Positions 17,720 to 26,865 of a stretch of DNA of 64,000 bases are shown here, piece after piece. The notes beneath the pieces were generated by a model that had not been told where the DNA came from, made no database searches, and saw only the letters and a program-made list of their open reading frames with translations. Where the stretch lies: assembly GCA_030684515.1 (NCBI GenBank), contig JAUXVJ010000031.1:108700-172699 (forward strand), written 5' to 3'. The position numbers were made by a program, and so were the translations under genes. This DNA comes from Actinomycetota bacterium. GTDB lineage: Bacteria > Actinomycetota > Actinomycetes > S36-B12. Numbering within the stretch: the stretch's first letter is position 1; each line of letters starts with the position of its first letter.

Positions 17720-18409
17720 GTGCCTTCCGTTCCACCTGCCATCCATGAGCGTCTTGAGCGACTTGCTCAGCAATGGCAGCCAGCGCGCACCTCCGAAGCC
17801 CCACTGCAACTCCCGTCCAGCTCGGCCGAGGATCCACGCCTGCCAGGCTTGGATCGGCGTTCTTGGCGCGTTCTGCTGCTGCTTGCCTCAATGGCATTTC
17901 TGCTTGTCGGCTGGATGTGGTGGCAGGGCAGGACGCAGTCCGTCGCGCCGATCGCTGATCACGTGGTCTCCAAGTCCACGGCAATAGCCACGGCAGCGCC
18001 GGGCGACTCCGCGCTGCTTGTGCATGTGATTGGCGCGGTCCGCAAGCCGGGTGTGGTGCGCCTGTCGACGGGCAGTCGGGTAGCTGATGCATTGAAGGCG
18101 GCGGGTGGAACGGTCTCGCCCAAGGCCGAAAGTTCAGTCAACCTGGCTCGGCTGGTCGTGGATGGTGAGCAGATTCAAGTGAACGCCTCTGGCGCGCTGG
18201 CCAGCGGATCCACGGCTGGCAAGGTCAGTCTGAATTCGGGAACCCTTCAACAGTTCGAAGCGCTGCCGGGAGTTGGCCCGGTGCTGGCCCAACGCATTCT
18301 GGACTACCGCACTGAGTACGGCCCCTTCCGGACTGTGGATCAACTCGACGAGGTGTCGGGTATCGGCACAGCTCTCCTGGGGCAACTGCGTGCACACGTG
18401 CAGATGTGA
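17720..18409 (+). CDS. comEA: ComEA-type DNA-binding competence protein
   Basis: Membrane-anchored DNA receptor of 229 aa. One membrane helix (RVLLLLASMAFLLVGWMWW, about residues 49-67) leads to an SLBB domain (VHVIGAVRKPGVVRLSTGSR, about 101-120). The helix-hairpin-helix repeat follows: LNSGTLQQFEALPGVGPVLA and VDQLDEVSGIGTALLGQLR. ComEA binds incoming double-stranded DNA outside the cytoplasmic membrane. GTG start with no strong ribosome site. It overlaps comEC (stop TGA inside GTGA), as in most actinobacteria. Pilus genes are not in this window, so competence is not shown. Confidence 0.9.
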   Translation: MPSVPPAIHERLERLAQQWQPARTSEAPLQLPSSSAEDPRLPGLDRRSWRVLLLLASMAFLLVGWMWWQGRTQSVAPIADHVVSKSTAIATAAPGDSALLVHVIGAVRKPGVVRLSTGSRVADALKAAGGTVSPKAESSVNLARLVVDGEQIQVNASGALASGSTAGKVSLNSGTLQQFEALPGVGPVLAQRILDYRTEYGPFRTVDQLDEVSGIGTALLGQLRAHVQM

Positions 18410-20763
18410 GTGTGTCGCGACTTCTGATTCCGGCCGTCTGCCTCTGGCTCTCAGCACTTGCGTGTGAGCTCCTCGTAACTTCACGCGAATTTGATGGTGA
18501 GCAGTTCGCGCGCTTGTCCTTGGCACTTGCACTGCTCACTCTCACCTTGGCCGCATTCGCAGGATGGCGCTTTCGCACCTGGAGGTCGTCACGCATCCTT
18601 GCTGTGGTGGTAGGCGCGGCTATCGGCGTGTTGGCCGCCGCAATCCACCTCCTCCCGATGCTCGCCGATCCGCTCAAGACTCTGGCCGTGGAGAACAGCC
18701 CTGTTGTCGTGACAGGGATCGTCGAAAGCCAAGGGCGTCTGCTTGTTTCGGAGCGTTCACGGATTTGGCAACTCGAGCCGGAGTACTCATTCCAACTCGC
18801 GTCTTCGACGTTGAGCGCGGGTGGACGCTCATGGCAGGTCGAGCTGCCAATGCAGGTCATCAGTCGTCAGTTGCCACCATCGATCGGCTCGCACGTGCGT
18901 CTGCGAGGGGTGATTGCACCGGGAGAGTTGCCGGCATTCGCCGGATTCATTCGGGCACAGGGTCAGATTGACGTTGTCAGTGGTCCGGGTTTGGTTGACC
19001 ACGTTGCCAACACACTGCGTTCGGGTCTGCTCTCGTCAGTCAGCAGTCGTCCCGCTGATGCCGCGTCGCTCGTGGCAGGACTGGCCATTGGAGACCAATC
19101 GCTGCAAACTCCCGAACTCGGGCAGGCGATGCGAACAGCAGGCCTGTCACATCTCACAGCAGTCTCGGGCGGGAATGTCGCGGTGATCATCGCGCTGGTC
19201 ATGGCCTTGGCGCGATGGTGTCGATTGCGACTGAGCCTTCAAGTGCTGTCCTGCCTTGTTGCGTTGGCTTGGTTCGTGGTGCTGGTGCGTCCCCAGCCAA
19301 GTGTGCTGCGGGCCTCGGTGATGGGCGCCGTTGTGCTTGTTGGACTGCTCACAGGTGGACAGCGCCGCGGCACAGGAGTGTTGGCGAGCTGCATAGCACT
19401 GCTCATTGTGATCGCGCCGGAACTGGCAGTCTCGTGGGCTTTCGCACTCTCAGTTGCCGCCACCGGCGGATTAATCCTGTGGTCGCCGCTGATGCTGCGG
19501 TGGCTCCAGGCCCGCCTGCCCTCTTGGCCGCCGCCACTGCTTGAGGGACTTGCAGTCACGCTGACGGCACAGCTTGCAACCGTGCCGATCATCATTGCGA
19601 TGGGGAGCACTGTTGGCCTCGCAGGAATCCCCGCAAACCTGCTCGCCATGCCGGTAGTGCCCATCATCACGGTGCTCGGACTGGTGACTGCGGCTCTGGG
19701 CGCTCTCGTGCCACCGCTGGCGGTGCTCATCGGATTGATCGCCTCATGGTTCGCATCGTGGATCGCCAGCGTCGCCTTCGCTATGGCTGCGCTGCCGTTT
19801 GCAACAGTCCCGTGGCCATCGGGCTTGCTCGGTGCTGCGCTCGCAATCGGCCTTCTCGGAGCAGCTGGGCTCGCGCGATCGTTCATGCGCCGGCAGTTTC
19901 CGCGCGGCAGTCCACGGAGCTTGCGTTTTGGACTCATCGCTGTGGGCCTTGCGCTCGCCTTGCTCGTTCCTTGGCTGGTATCTCCACGCGGTTGGCCAAT
20001 GGACCATTGGGTCTTTGTCGCGTGTGATGTCGGCCAAGGCGATGCGCTCGTGGTTCGCACGGGCCAGCACTCGGCAATGTTGATTGACACCGGACTCGAT
20101 GGTCGCGATGTCGATCGCTGCCTGCAGCGATTGGGCGTCACCACCTTGGATGTCGTTCTGCTGACGCACTTTCATGCCGATCACGTGGGCGGGCTCAGTG
20201 GTGCGGTGCGTAGCAGGGCAGTTGGAGCCGCGTTCGCGACGCCTACCAAGGATCCACGAGACCAGGCTCGGTTGGTCGCGCGCGAACTGGCCGATCGCGG
20301 GGTCACCCTGAAGGACGTGCACCCCGGCGACACTCACCAAGTCGGGTCGGTGTCGTGGCAGGTGCTGTGGCCCAGCAGAGTCATCAGTGCAGGCTCGATC
20401 CCGAACAACGCAAGCGTGGTTGTGCTCGTCGTTGTGGATGGCCTTCGCATACTGCTTCCCGGCGATATCGAGCCAGAAGCGCAATCCGCCTTGATGGCGC
20501 AGCACCCCGGCATGGCTGCCGATATCGCCAAACTCCCGCATCACGGCAGCCGCTTCCAGCATCCGGATTTCGCCGAGTGGACCGGGGCCAGGTTGGCCGT
20601 GGTCAGTGCCGGGCTGGGCAATGACTACGGCCACCCGGCTGCCTCTGCTATCGAGCAATGGCAGAAATCAGGAGCAGAGGTGTGGCGGACAGATCTGCAA
20701 GGCTCGATCGCGGTGTCCAAGGATGCCGAGGGCAATTTGGGTGTTGTGGCCTTCAAACGCTAG
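18406..20763 (+). CDS. comEC: ComEC/Rec2 DNA-uptake channel protein
   Basis: Large polytopic protein of 785 aa. The N-terminal membrane helices and an OB-like region come first, then the Competence domain with GLAIGDQ, GLSHLTAVSGGNVAVI and VLRASVMGAV (about 225-310). The C-terminal metallo-beta-lactamase domain (from about residue 535) has CDVGQGDALVVRTG, the metal site THFHADHVGG (about 587) and LPHHGSRFQHPDF. All metal-site motifs look intact. In transformable bacteria ComEC passes single-stranded DNA across the membrane. GTG start overlaps comEA. A convergent ackA gene ends 10 nt downstream. Confidence 0.93.
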   Translation: MSVSRLLIPAVCLWLSALACELLVTSREFDGEQFARLSLALALLTLTLAAFAGWRFRTWRSSRILAVVVGAAIGVLAAAIHLLPMLADPLKTLAVENSPVVVTGIVESQGRLLVSERSRIWQLEPEYSFQLASSTLSAGGRSWQVELPMQVISRQLPPSIGSHVRLRGVIAPGELPAFAGFIRAQGQIDVVSGPGLVDHVANTLRSGLLSSVSSRPADAASLVAGLAIGDQSLQTPELGQAMRTAGLSHLTAVSGGNVAVIIALVMALARWCRLRLSLQVLSCLVALAWFVVLVRPQPSVLRASVMGAVVLVGLLTGGQRRGTGVLASCIALLIVIAPELAVSWAFALSVAATGGLILWSPLMLRWLQARLPSWPPPLLEGLAVTLTAQLATVPIIIAMGSTVGLAGIPANLLAMPVVPIITVLGLVTAALGALVPPLAVLIGLIASWFASWIASVAFAMAALPFATVPWPSGLLGAALAIGLLGAAGLARSFMRRQFPRGSPRSLRFGLIAVGLALALLVPWLVSPRGWPMDHWVFVACDVGQGDALVVRTGQHSAMLIDTGLDGRDVDRCLQRLGVTTLDVVLLTHFHADHVGGLSGAVRSRAVGAAFATPTKDPRDQARLVARELADRGVTLKDVHPGDTHQVGSVSWQVLWPSRVISAGSIPNNASVVVLVVVDGLRILLPGDIEPEAQSALMAQHPGMAADIAKLPHHGSRFQHPDFAEWTGARLAVVSAGLGNDYGHPAASAIEQWQKSGAEVWRTDLQGSIAVSKDAEGNLGVVAFKR

Positions 20764-20773
20764 GTGTCGATGC

Positions 20774-21976
20774 TCAATCGACGAGGGCCGAGGCATCTCT
20801 GGCGATGAGGAGCTCCTCGTCGGTGGGTACCACCAGCACGGATGTGGATCCAGGGATGCTGATCCGTCCGCTGCCGTTGATGCCGTGGTTCATGTTTGCC
20901 AAAGCATCCTCTGCAACACCCATGACCTTGAGGTGATGCATGATCTTGCTGCGGACGATTGGCGAGTGCTCACCTATTCCGCCAGTGAACACGACTGCGT
21001 CCACGCGATCCAGCGCAGCCGCCATCGCGCACACCGACTTCGCTGCTCGATAGGCGAATACATCCAACGCGAGCAAGGCATCAGCAGAACCAGTTTCCGC
21101 AGCTTCCACGACTTGTCGCATGTCCTGGCTGATTCCTGATAGACCTAACAGACCGCTGGCATTGGTGAGTTCAGAAGTGACGCCGTCGAGGTCCAAGCCA
21201 AGGCGATGACCGATAAACGCCAGTGACCCGGGGTCGATATCTCCGCTTCTCGTCCCCATCACCAGACCTTCTAAGGGCGTCATGCCCATGCTTGTATCGA
21301 CTGATATGCCTTCTCGAATTGCGCAGGCACTGCAGCCATTGCCAAGGTGGACAGTCACCACGTGCAGTTCCTGCAAATCCCGCCCGAGCAACAGCGCGGC
21401 CCTGGTCGCGACATAGCTGTGGCTGATGCCGTGAAAACCGAACTTGCGCAGGCCATGGTCATGGAACCAAGCACGCGGTACTGCATAGCGGTATGCCCGC
21501 GGAGGGAGAGTGCGGTGGAAAGCTGTGTCGAACACTGCAACGTCGGAGATACCGGGCAATTGCGCTCGCGTGGCATGGATACCTGCAAGGGCTCCCGCGA
21601 TGTGGAGGGGAGCAAGGTCGGCAACTTCGGCGATTCCCGCCAGCACCGCATCGTCGATTCGGACCGACTCGGTGAAGCGGCCGCCTCCATGCACAATGCG
21701 ATGACCGATCACGCTGATTGTGCCCCGCTCGGACTCGGACATCGCGTGGATCATGGCTTCAATGACTTGCATGTGCCCGGCTTGGCTGGGCACACTCACG
21801 CTGGCTGACTCCTTGTCGCGCTTCAGTTGGATGGACACCTCTGGAGCACCCACACGGGCCGCAAGCCCCTCAACGGTTCTCGTGCCCGTCACAGGGTCGA
21901 GCAAGGCGAATTTGACCGAGGAGCTGCCGCTGTTGAATGCAAGGACAAGCGGATCCGCCGTAGACAATTCAGCCAC
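20774..21976 (-). CDS. ackA: Acetate kinase
   Basis: Cytosolic kinase of about 400 aa that converts acetyl phosphate and ADP to acetate and ATP. ASKHA-fold motifs are LAFNSGSSSVKFALLD near the N-terminus, GHRIVHGGG, VFDTAFHRTLP, FHGISHSYVATRA, VTVHLGNGCS, MGMTPLEGLVMGTRSGDIDP and FTGGIGEHS. GTG 21976 is chosen; it overlaps the end of xfp by 8 nt, and TTG 21967 is an alternative. Coupled to xfp, it completes phosphoketolase-based ATP formation from acetyl phosphate. Confidence 0.95.
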   Translation of the reverse strand: MAELSTADPLVLAFNSGSSSVKFALLDPVTGTRTVEGLAARVGAPEVSIQLKRDKESASVSVPSQAGHMQVIEAMIHAMSESERGTISVIGHRIVHGGGRFTESVRIDDAVLAGIAEVADLAPLHIAGALAGIHATRAQLPGISDVAVFDTAFHRTLPPRAYRYAVPRAWFHDHGLRKFGFHGISHSYVATRAALLLGRDLQELHVVTVHLGNGCSACAIREGISVDTSMGMTPLEGLVMGTRSGDIDPGSLAFIGHRLGLDLDGVTSELTNASGLLGLSGISQDMRQVVEAAETGSADALLALDVFAYRAAKSVCAMAAALDRVDAVVFTGGIGEHSPIVRSKIMHHLKVMGVAEDALANMNHGINGSGRISIPGSTSVLVVPTDEELLIARDASALVD

Positions 21977-24386
21977 CTGTTGCTCGGTGTGCCAGTGACC
22001 AGTCCTCGATATCCGGCATGTCCTGAAGATGCTCCACGACATACTGCGAGTGCTCGGCGAGCTTCTGTTCGCACCAAGCCTTCAGATCGCTACTACCGGA
22101 CGGTGTCCTTCGAGCGTTGTTAAGCGCGTCCATGACGAGGTGGTATCGCGAGACGCGATTGCGCACGACCATGTCAAATGGTGTGGTGGTGGTGCCTTCC
22201 TCAATGAATCCGCGCACCCGGAAGCGGTCTGCGTCGGGGCGTCCGTGGACAAGTTGGTGGATCGCACCGGGATAGCCGTGGAACGCGAAAATGACATTCA
22301 CGTCGTCTGTGAACAGCTCCTCGAACAGCGTCTCATCCATCCCATGCGGATGGTCCCGCACTCGGGTGAGCGTCATGAGGTCCACGACATTGACCACGCG
22401 TGTTCGCAGGTGTGGGATGTGCTCGCGGAGAATGTCGGCGGCAGCAATCGTCTCCATCGTCACGACATCGCCAGCGCAAGCCAGAACGATGTCGGGATCG
22501 TCAAAGCCATCGTCTGTACCAGCCCAATCCCACACGCCGGCTCCGCGCGTGCAGTGTTCGATGGCCTCGTCCATGGTGAGCCATTGCAACTGCGGTTGCT
22601 TGTCGATCACGACCAGATTGACGTAGTCACGAGAACGCATGCAGTGATCAGCAACTGAGAGCAAAGTGTTGGCATCCGGAGGTAGATAGATGCGGCCGAT
22701 GTTGCCGCGTGACGTCAGGACGTTCTGGATTAGGCCAGGGCCTTGGTGGCTGAAGCCGTTGTGGTCGTTTCGCCACGCTGTCGATGTCAAGAGGATGTTC
22801 AGACTGGGAACCGGTGCTCGCCAAGGGAGGTGTTGAGCCTCCTGCAGCCACTTGCTGTGCTGAATCGTTTGTGAGGCGGACACCATTGCGAAGGCTTCGT
22901 AGGTTGCAAACCATCCGTGACGACCTGTCAGGGTGTACCCCTCAAGCCAGCCATGGCAGTTGTGCTCAGATAGGACTTCCATGACCCGGCCGTTGCGCGA
23001 AAGCGCGACATCCTCTGGGATGACGCGCTCGGCAAAGGCGCGGTCGCTCGCCTCAAAGACGGCGCCCAGCCGGTTGCTGTTGGTCTCGTCAGGGCAGAAG
23101 AGCCGAAACCTGTCGCTGTTGCCGCGGTAGATATCCCGCATGAGTTCGCCCAACTTGCGCGTGGACTCCGCCCGGATCGTCGCAGGGTTGGGCACATCTA
23201 TCGCGTAGTCGCGGAAGTCCGGCATCTCCAGATCGCGCGTGAGTATGCCTCCGTTTGCATGCGGGCTCGCACTCATGCGCAGGTCGCCATCGGGGTTGGC
23301 TCGCAGCACGAGCTCGGAGGGTGCTCCGTGTTCGTCGAACAGCTCCTCAGGCCGGTAGGACCTCATCCATGACTCGAGAATCTCCAGATGCTCCGGATTG
23401 TTCTTGACTCCCGACAGCGGCACCTGATGAGCGCGCCAAGTGCCGAGCATCTGGATACCGTCGACCTTGTCCGGCCCCGTCCAGCCCTTTGGGCTGCGAA
23501 GGATGATCATTGGCCAGCGTGGCCGAGTCCAGTCCCAGTCGCCGCCTCGGGCCGAAGCCTGGATGGATCGGATACTTGACCACGCCTGAGCAAGGGCGGC
23601 AGCGAAGCGGTTGTGCATGCCTGGCAGATCTGAGCCTTCGACCTCGATGACCTCGTAGCCGTGCCCTTGCATCAGGGATCGCACCTCGGCAGGGTCCTTG
23701 CGAGCAAGCACAGTCGGCCCGGCTATTTTCGCGCCATTCATGTGCAGGATTGGCAGCACCGCCCCGTCTCGCTCCGGGTTGAGGAATGAGATCCCCTTCC
23801 AAGAGCCCTCCAGTGGGCCTGTCTCTGCTTCCCCGTCACCGACCACGGCCAATGTGATGAGATCAGGGTTGTCCATGACCGAGCCGAAGGCATGAACAAG
23901 GACGTACCCCAGTTCGCCACCCTCATGGATTGAACCTGGAGTGGTTACGGAGACGTGACTGGGGATGCCGCCCGGAGCTGAGAATTGACGGAAGAGCCGG
24001 CGCATCCCCTCGATGTCTTGACTGACCTCGGGGAATCGCTCTGTGTAGCTGCCCTCCAAGTAGCTGGCGGCGACAAGTGCTGGCCCTCCATGCCCGGGAC
24101 CGGTCAGGTAGATCATCTCCTGGGCCGTGGCCTTAATCAGTCGAGAAGCGTGCGCATATATGAATGAAAGGCCAGGGCTTGTTCCCCAGTGTCCAAGGAG
24201 GCGAGGCTTGATGTCCTCGTCGCTCAAGGATTCGCTGAGCAAGGGGTTTGCCAACAAGTAGATCTGACCGACAGTCAGGTAGTTGTTGGCGCGCCACCAC
24301 GCGTCGAGTGAGTCGAGTTCCTCCTGCGTGGGTTCTGCCAGGCGCTGTACGAGCCTTTGATCAGGATAAAGCGCCTGACTTGTCAT
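21969..24386 (-). CDS. xfp: Phosphoketolase (xylulose/fructose-6-phosphate)
   Basis: Thiamine-diphosphate enzyme of 805 aa that splits xylulose-5-P (and often fructose-6-P) with phosphate into acetyl phosphate plus glyceraldehyde-3-P or erythrose-4-P. Seen are WGTSPGLSFIYAH, TGPGHGGPALVA, SEG-like GSIHEGGELGY, VVGDGEAETGPLEGSWKG (ThDP/Mg site), FSHQGPGLIQNVL and FAFHGYPGAIHQLVHGR. ATG 24386 is set by a strong AGGAGG 5-6 nt upstream. The pair xfp-ackA runs against the direction of the surrounding comEC and holA genes. Dual substrate specificity cannot be decided here. Confidence 0.95.
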   Translation of the reverse strand: MTSQALYPDQRLVQRLAEPTQEELDSLDAWWRANNYLTVGQIYLLANPLLSESLSDEDIKPRLLGHWGTSPGLSFIYAHASRLIKATAQEMIYLTGPGHGGPALVAASYLEGSYTERFPEVSQDIEGMRRLFRQFSAPGGIPSHVSVTTPGSIHEGGELGYVLVHAFGSVMDNPDLITLAVVGDGEAETGPLEGSWKGISFLNPERDGAVLPILHMNGAKIAGPTVLARKDPAEVRSLMQGHGYEVIEVEGSDLPGMHNRFAAALAQAWSSIRSIQASARGGDWDWTRPRWPMIILRSPKGWTGPDKVDGIQMLGTWRAHQVPLSGVKNNPEHLEILESWMRSYRPEELFDEHGAPSELVLRANPDGDLRMSASPHANGGILTRDLEMPDFRDYAIDVPNPATIRAESTRKLGELMRDIYRGNSDRFRLFCPDETNSNRLGAVFEASDRAFAERVIPEDVALSRNGRVMEVLSEHNCHGWLEGYTLTGRHGWFATYEAFAMVSASQTIQHSKWLQEAQHLPWRAPVPSLNILLTSTAWRNDHNGFSHQGPGLIQNVLTSRGNIGRIYLPPDANTLLSVADHCMRSRDYVNLVVIDKQPQLQWLTMDEAIEHCTRGAGVWDWAGTDDGFDDPDIVLACAGDVVTMETIAAADILREHIPHLRTRVVNVVDLMTLTRVRDHPHGMDETLFEELFTDDVNVIFAFHGYPGAIHQLVHGRPDADRFRVRGFIEEGTTTTPFDMVVRNRVSRYHLVMDALNNARRTPSGSSDLKAWCEQKLAEHSQYVVEHLQDMPDIEDWSLAHRATGG

Positions 24387-24582
24387 GTTGCCTCCTGAAT
24401 TGTGATGGGCAATAGATCGGAGACTACTGGCGCCTGGACCGCTGTCTGCTTGACGAATTCGATATTGACCTGCTGACAACTCAATGTTCACCCATTGGTT
24501 CACGTGCGAATGTGATTCGCAGTGGACTGCTCTCATACCGGAGAGGGGTTGGGGTGTACCCGCATGGGATGCTGGCAACATC

Positions 24583-25584
24583 ATGGCCAAGAGCGTCGTC
24601 CAACGGATCACCATCGCCTACGGCAACGAACCCTTGCTCGTTGACCGAGTGGTGCGCGACACCCTTGCGCAGTTGCGAGCGGTCGAAGGCGATTTGCAGG
24701 TGAGCACGATCGCGGCAAACGGCGAGGATGCGGCCAGCATGCTTCGCGAAGCCTCGTCGCCCAATCTCTTCGGCGACAGCACTGCCGTGGTGGTTACTGG
24801 CGTCGATCAGGCCACTGATGATGTCGATGCTGCTCTGCGCGAGTTTGCGCGTTCGACTCCAGATCACGCTTGGTTGGTGCTCACGCATCCTGGCGGAGTC
24901 AAGGGCAAGAACCTGCTCGACGAATTGAAGAAGGCCGGCGCCGAGCAGCTTGTCTGCGCTCAGCTCAAGGGCCGCGAACTGCGTGGATATCTCGCCAAGG
25001 ATGTGGCGTCGTACAAGCGGGTGATGACCGACGACGCGATGAGCGCCCTCATTGATGCAGTCGGACAGGATCTTCGGCTGCTCATTGGAGCGATCTCGCA
25101 ACTCGTTGCCGACATTGAAGCCGATCCGATCGGCCGCGACGAAGTCAGCGAGTATTTCGCCGGCATCACCGGCGTCACCGGCTTCGCGGTGTCCGATGCA
25201 GTGTGGGAGCGACGGCCCGCCGACGCCCTGCGTTCATTGCGTTGGGCCATGCGTGACTCGGGTGACCTGTCAGTTCCGATGGTGATGGCAATGGCGGCTG
25301 GCTTGCGCTCGATCGTGCGCGTTGCTGCGGCTGGCCCAGGCGCATCTGACGTGGAGGCCGCGCGCGAGGCTGGTGTGCCGCCGTGGAAGGTCAAAGCCCT
25401 TCGCCATCAATGGTCGGCATGGAGCGGAGATCAACGAAGACTGGCTGCTGCTGCCGTTGCGCTCAGCGATGCCGATGGCGCAGCAAAGGGCGGAGTCGGA
25501 GAGGGCACCAGCCTTGACCCTGAGCAGAAGATGCTGGCACTTGAGCGATTGGTCCTGCTCACGTCCTCGCGCGATCCTTCCTGA
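24583..25584 (+). CDS. holA: DNA polymerase III delta subunit
   Basis: Clamp-loader subunit of 333 aa that opens the sliding clamp. Seen are the N-terminal ITIAYGNEPLLVDRVVRDTL, SPNLFGDSTAVVV, LVLTHPGGVKGKNLLDELKK and the helical C-terminus with DLRLLIGAISQLVADIE and VPPWKVKALRHQ. This is the actinobacterial HolA pattern. ATG 24583 gives the family start MAKSVVQRITIAYG; an upstream in-frame start at 24484 would add 33 non-family residues. The location near comEC and rpsT is canonical. The 196 bp between it and the divergent xfp gene must hold both promoters, but I see no clear box. Confidence 0.93.
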   Translation: MAKSVVQRITIAYGNEPLLVDRVVRDTLAQLRAVEGDLQVSTIAANGEDAASMLREASSPNLFGDSTAVVVTGVDQATDDVDAALREFARSTPDHAWLVLTHPGGVKGKNLLDELKKAGAEQLVCAQLKGRELRGYLAKDVASYKRVMTDDAMSALIDAVGQDLRLLIGAISQLVADIEADPIGRDEVSEYFAGITGVTGFAVSDAVWERRPADALRSLRWAMRDSGDLSVPMVMAMAAGLRSIVRVAAAGPGASDVEAAREAGVPPWKVKALRHQWSAWSGDQRRLAAAAVALSDADGAAKGGVGEGTSLDPEQKMLALERLVLLTSSRDPS

Positions 25585-25661
25585 CAATCTGCTCCCATTG
25601 ACGGGTCGTGGCCTCTAGGGTCACGATGCGGGCGGTCGCGACAGTAGTGACAGGAGTTGGA

Positions 25662-26417
25662 ATGTTTGACCTCACTGGGCGCACTGCTTTCATCACCGGA
25701 GCCGGACAGGGTCTGGGTGCGCAAATCGCTCGCACGCTCTCAAGCCAAGGCGCCGCCGTGATTCTCAATGACCTGTTTGCCGAACGCGCGGATGCCGTTG
25801 CCGAAGAACTGAGGGCGGCAGGAGGCAGGGCAACGACGGCAATCGCAGATATCTCTGACTTGGAAGCCCTGCGCGCGGCCAAGGATGATGCTGAGTCAGC
25901 GATCGGCAGCGGCGTCGACATTCTGGTGAACAACGCTGGCATCCCCGCGGGCGGAATGACCTTGGAGAGGTTCCTGGATACCGATCCGGCAACTTGGCAT
26001 CGTCAGGTGGATCTCAACGGCTATGGCACCTTCAACACCTGCTACGTGATGCTCCCGGGCATGATCGAGCGGGGCTGGGGACGTGTCATCACTATCGTCT
26101 CCGAAGGCGGTCGCATCGGTGATCCTGGAGTCGCGGTGTACGGCGCTGCGAAGGCAATGGGCATGGCCTTCATGAAGTCCTTGGCCAATGAGTACAGCCG
26201 GTTCGGCGTCAACTGCAATTCGATTTCACTGGGCACTTTTGGAGCACCTGGAGCATTCAGTGAAGAGGCGCAGGCCAAGATGGCCCGCAATTACGCCACC
26301 AAGCGCCTTGGCACCTGGACCGACATCGCTCCGGCGGTGTTGTGGCTGGCCTCAGAGGAGGCCGGCTGGGTCACGGGTCAGACCATCCCGGTCAATGGCG
26401 GTTACGCCACCAGCTGA
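25662..26417 (+). CDS. Short-chain dehydrogenase/reductase
   Basis: Classical SDR of 251 aa, NAD(P)-dependent. The cofactor site is TGAGQGLGAQIA (about 13-24), NNAG follows near residue 90, and the catalytic YGAAK has Tyr and Lys near 157-161 after a conserved serine in TIVSEGG. The C-terminal WLASEEAGWVTGQTIPVNGG is typical. The substrate cannot be assigned; FabG-like or aldehyde/ketone reductases share this form. ATG 25662 has CAGGAG upstream. It is placed between holA and rpsT, where actinobacteria normally have no such gene, and is followed by a strong terminator. Confidence 0.85.
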   Translation: MFDLTGRTAFITGAGQGLGAQIARTLSSQGAAVILNDLFAERADAVAEELRAAGGRATTAIADISDLEALRAAKDDAESAIGSGVDILVNNAGIPAGGMTLERFLDTDPATWHRQVDLNGYGTFNTCYVMLPGMIERGWGRVITIVSEGGRIGDPGVAVYGAAKAMGMAFMKSLANEYSRFGVNCNSISLGTFGAPGAFSEEAQAKMARNYATKRLGTWTDIAPAVLWLASEEAGWVTGQTIPVNGGYATS

Positions 26418-26429
26418 GTTGTGGACATG

Positions 26430-26461
26430 CGAAAGCCCCCATCCACGGATGGGGGCTTTCG
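26430..26461. terminator. Strong bidirectional terminator
   Basis: Near-perfect hairpin CGAAAGCCCCCATCC / GGATGGGGGCTTTCG with a short 2-nt ac turn. It sits between the convergent SDR and rpsT genes, ends 10 nt before the rpsT stop codon and has T/A-rich arms on both sides of the G/C stem. Confidence 0.93.
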
Positions 26462-26470
26462 AGGTTCTGG

Positions 26471-26728
26471 TTAGAGCGAGGCGACGCGAGTGGCGATAGC
26501 CGACTTGCGGTTTGCTGCCTGGTTGGCGTGGATGACGCCCTTGCTTGCTGCCTTGTCCAGTGCACGTGAGGCATCGCGAGCGAGCTCGGCTGCCTCAGGG
26601 CTGCCAGCGTCTGCTGCCTTCTGGAACTTGCGAATGGATGTCTTCAGGCCACTCTTGACAGCCTTGTTGCGCTGACGATCCAGTTCGTTGGTCCGGATGC
26701 GCTTGATCTGCGACTTGATGTTCGCCAC
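26471..26728 (-). CDS. rpsT: 30S ribosomal protein S20
   Basis: Small ribosomal protein of 85 aa that binds 16S rRNA. It begins [20 protein letters not shown] and ends [21 protein letters not shown] (last part split), with the usual lysine/arginine-rich helices. GTG 26728 is the start because the protein then begins exactly at the family's M-A-N-I-K; AAGGG is upstream. It is divergent from lepA, as is usual in actinobacteria. Confidence 0.97.
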   Translation of the reverse strand: MANIKSQIKRIRTNELDRQRNKAVKSGLKTSIRKFQKAADAGSPEAAELARDASRALDKAASKGVIHANQAANRKSAIATRVASL

Positions 26729-26865
26729 TGGTGACCCTTTACTCAATCGTGATGGGGAACCCCGAGCCCGCAGGTGGCGGTCATCAGGGGATGAAGCAAA
26801 CCCGTAGGCTACCGGCATGGTGGCGAAAGCGCCAAATGCCCCATTCATGAGCCCGAAGGACCCAC

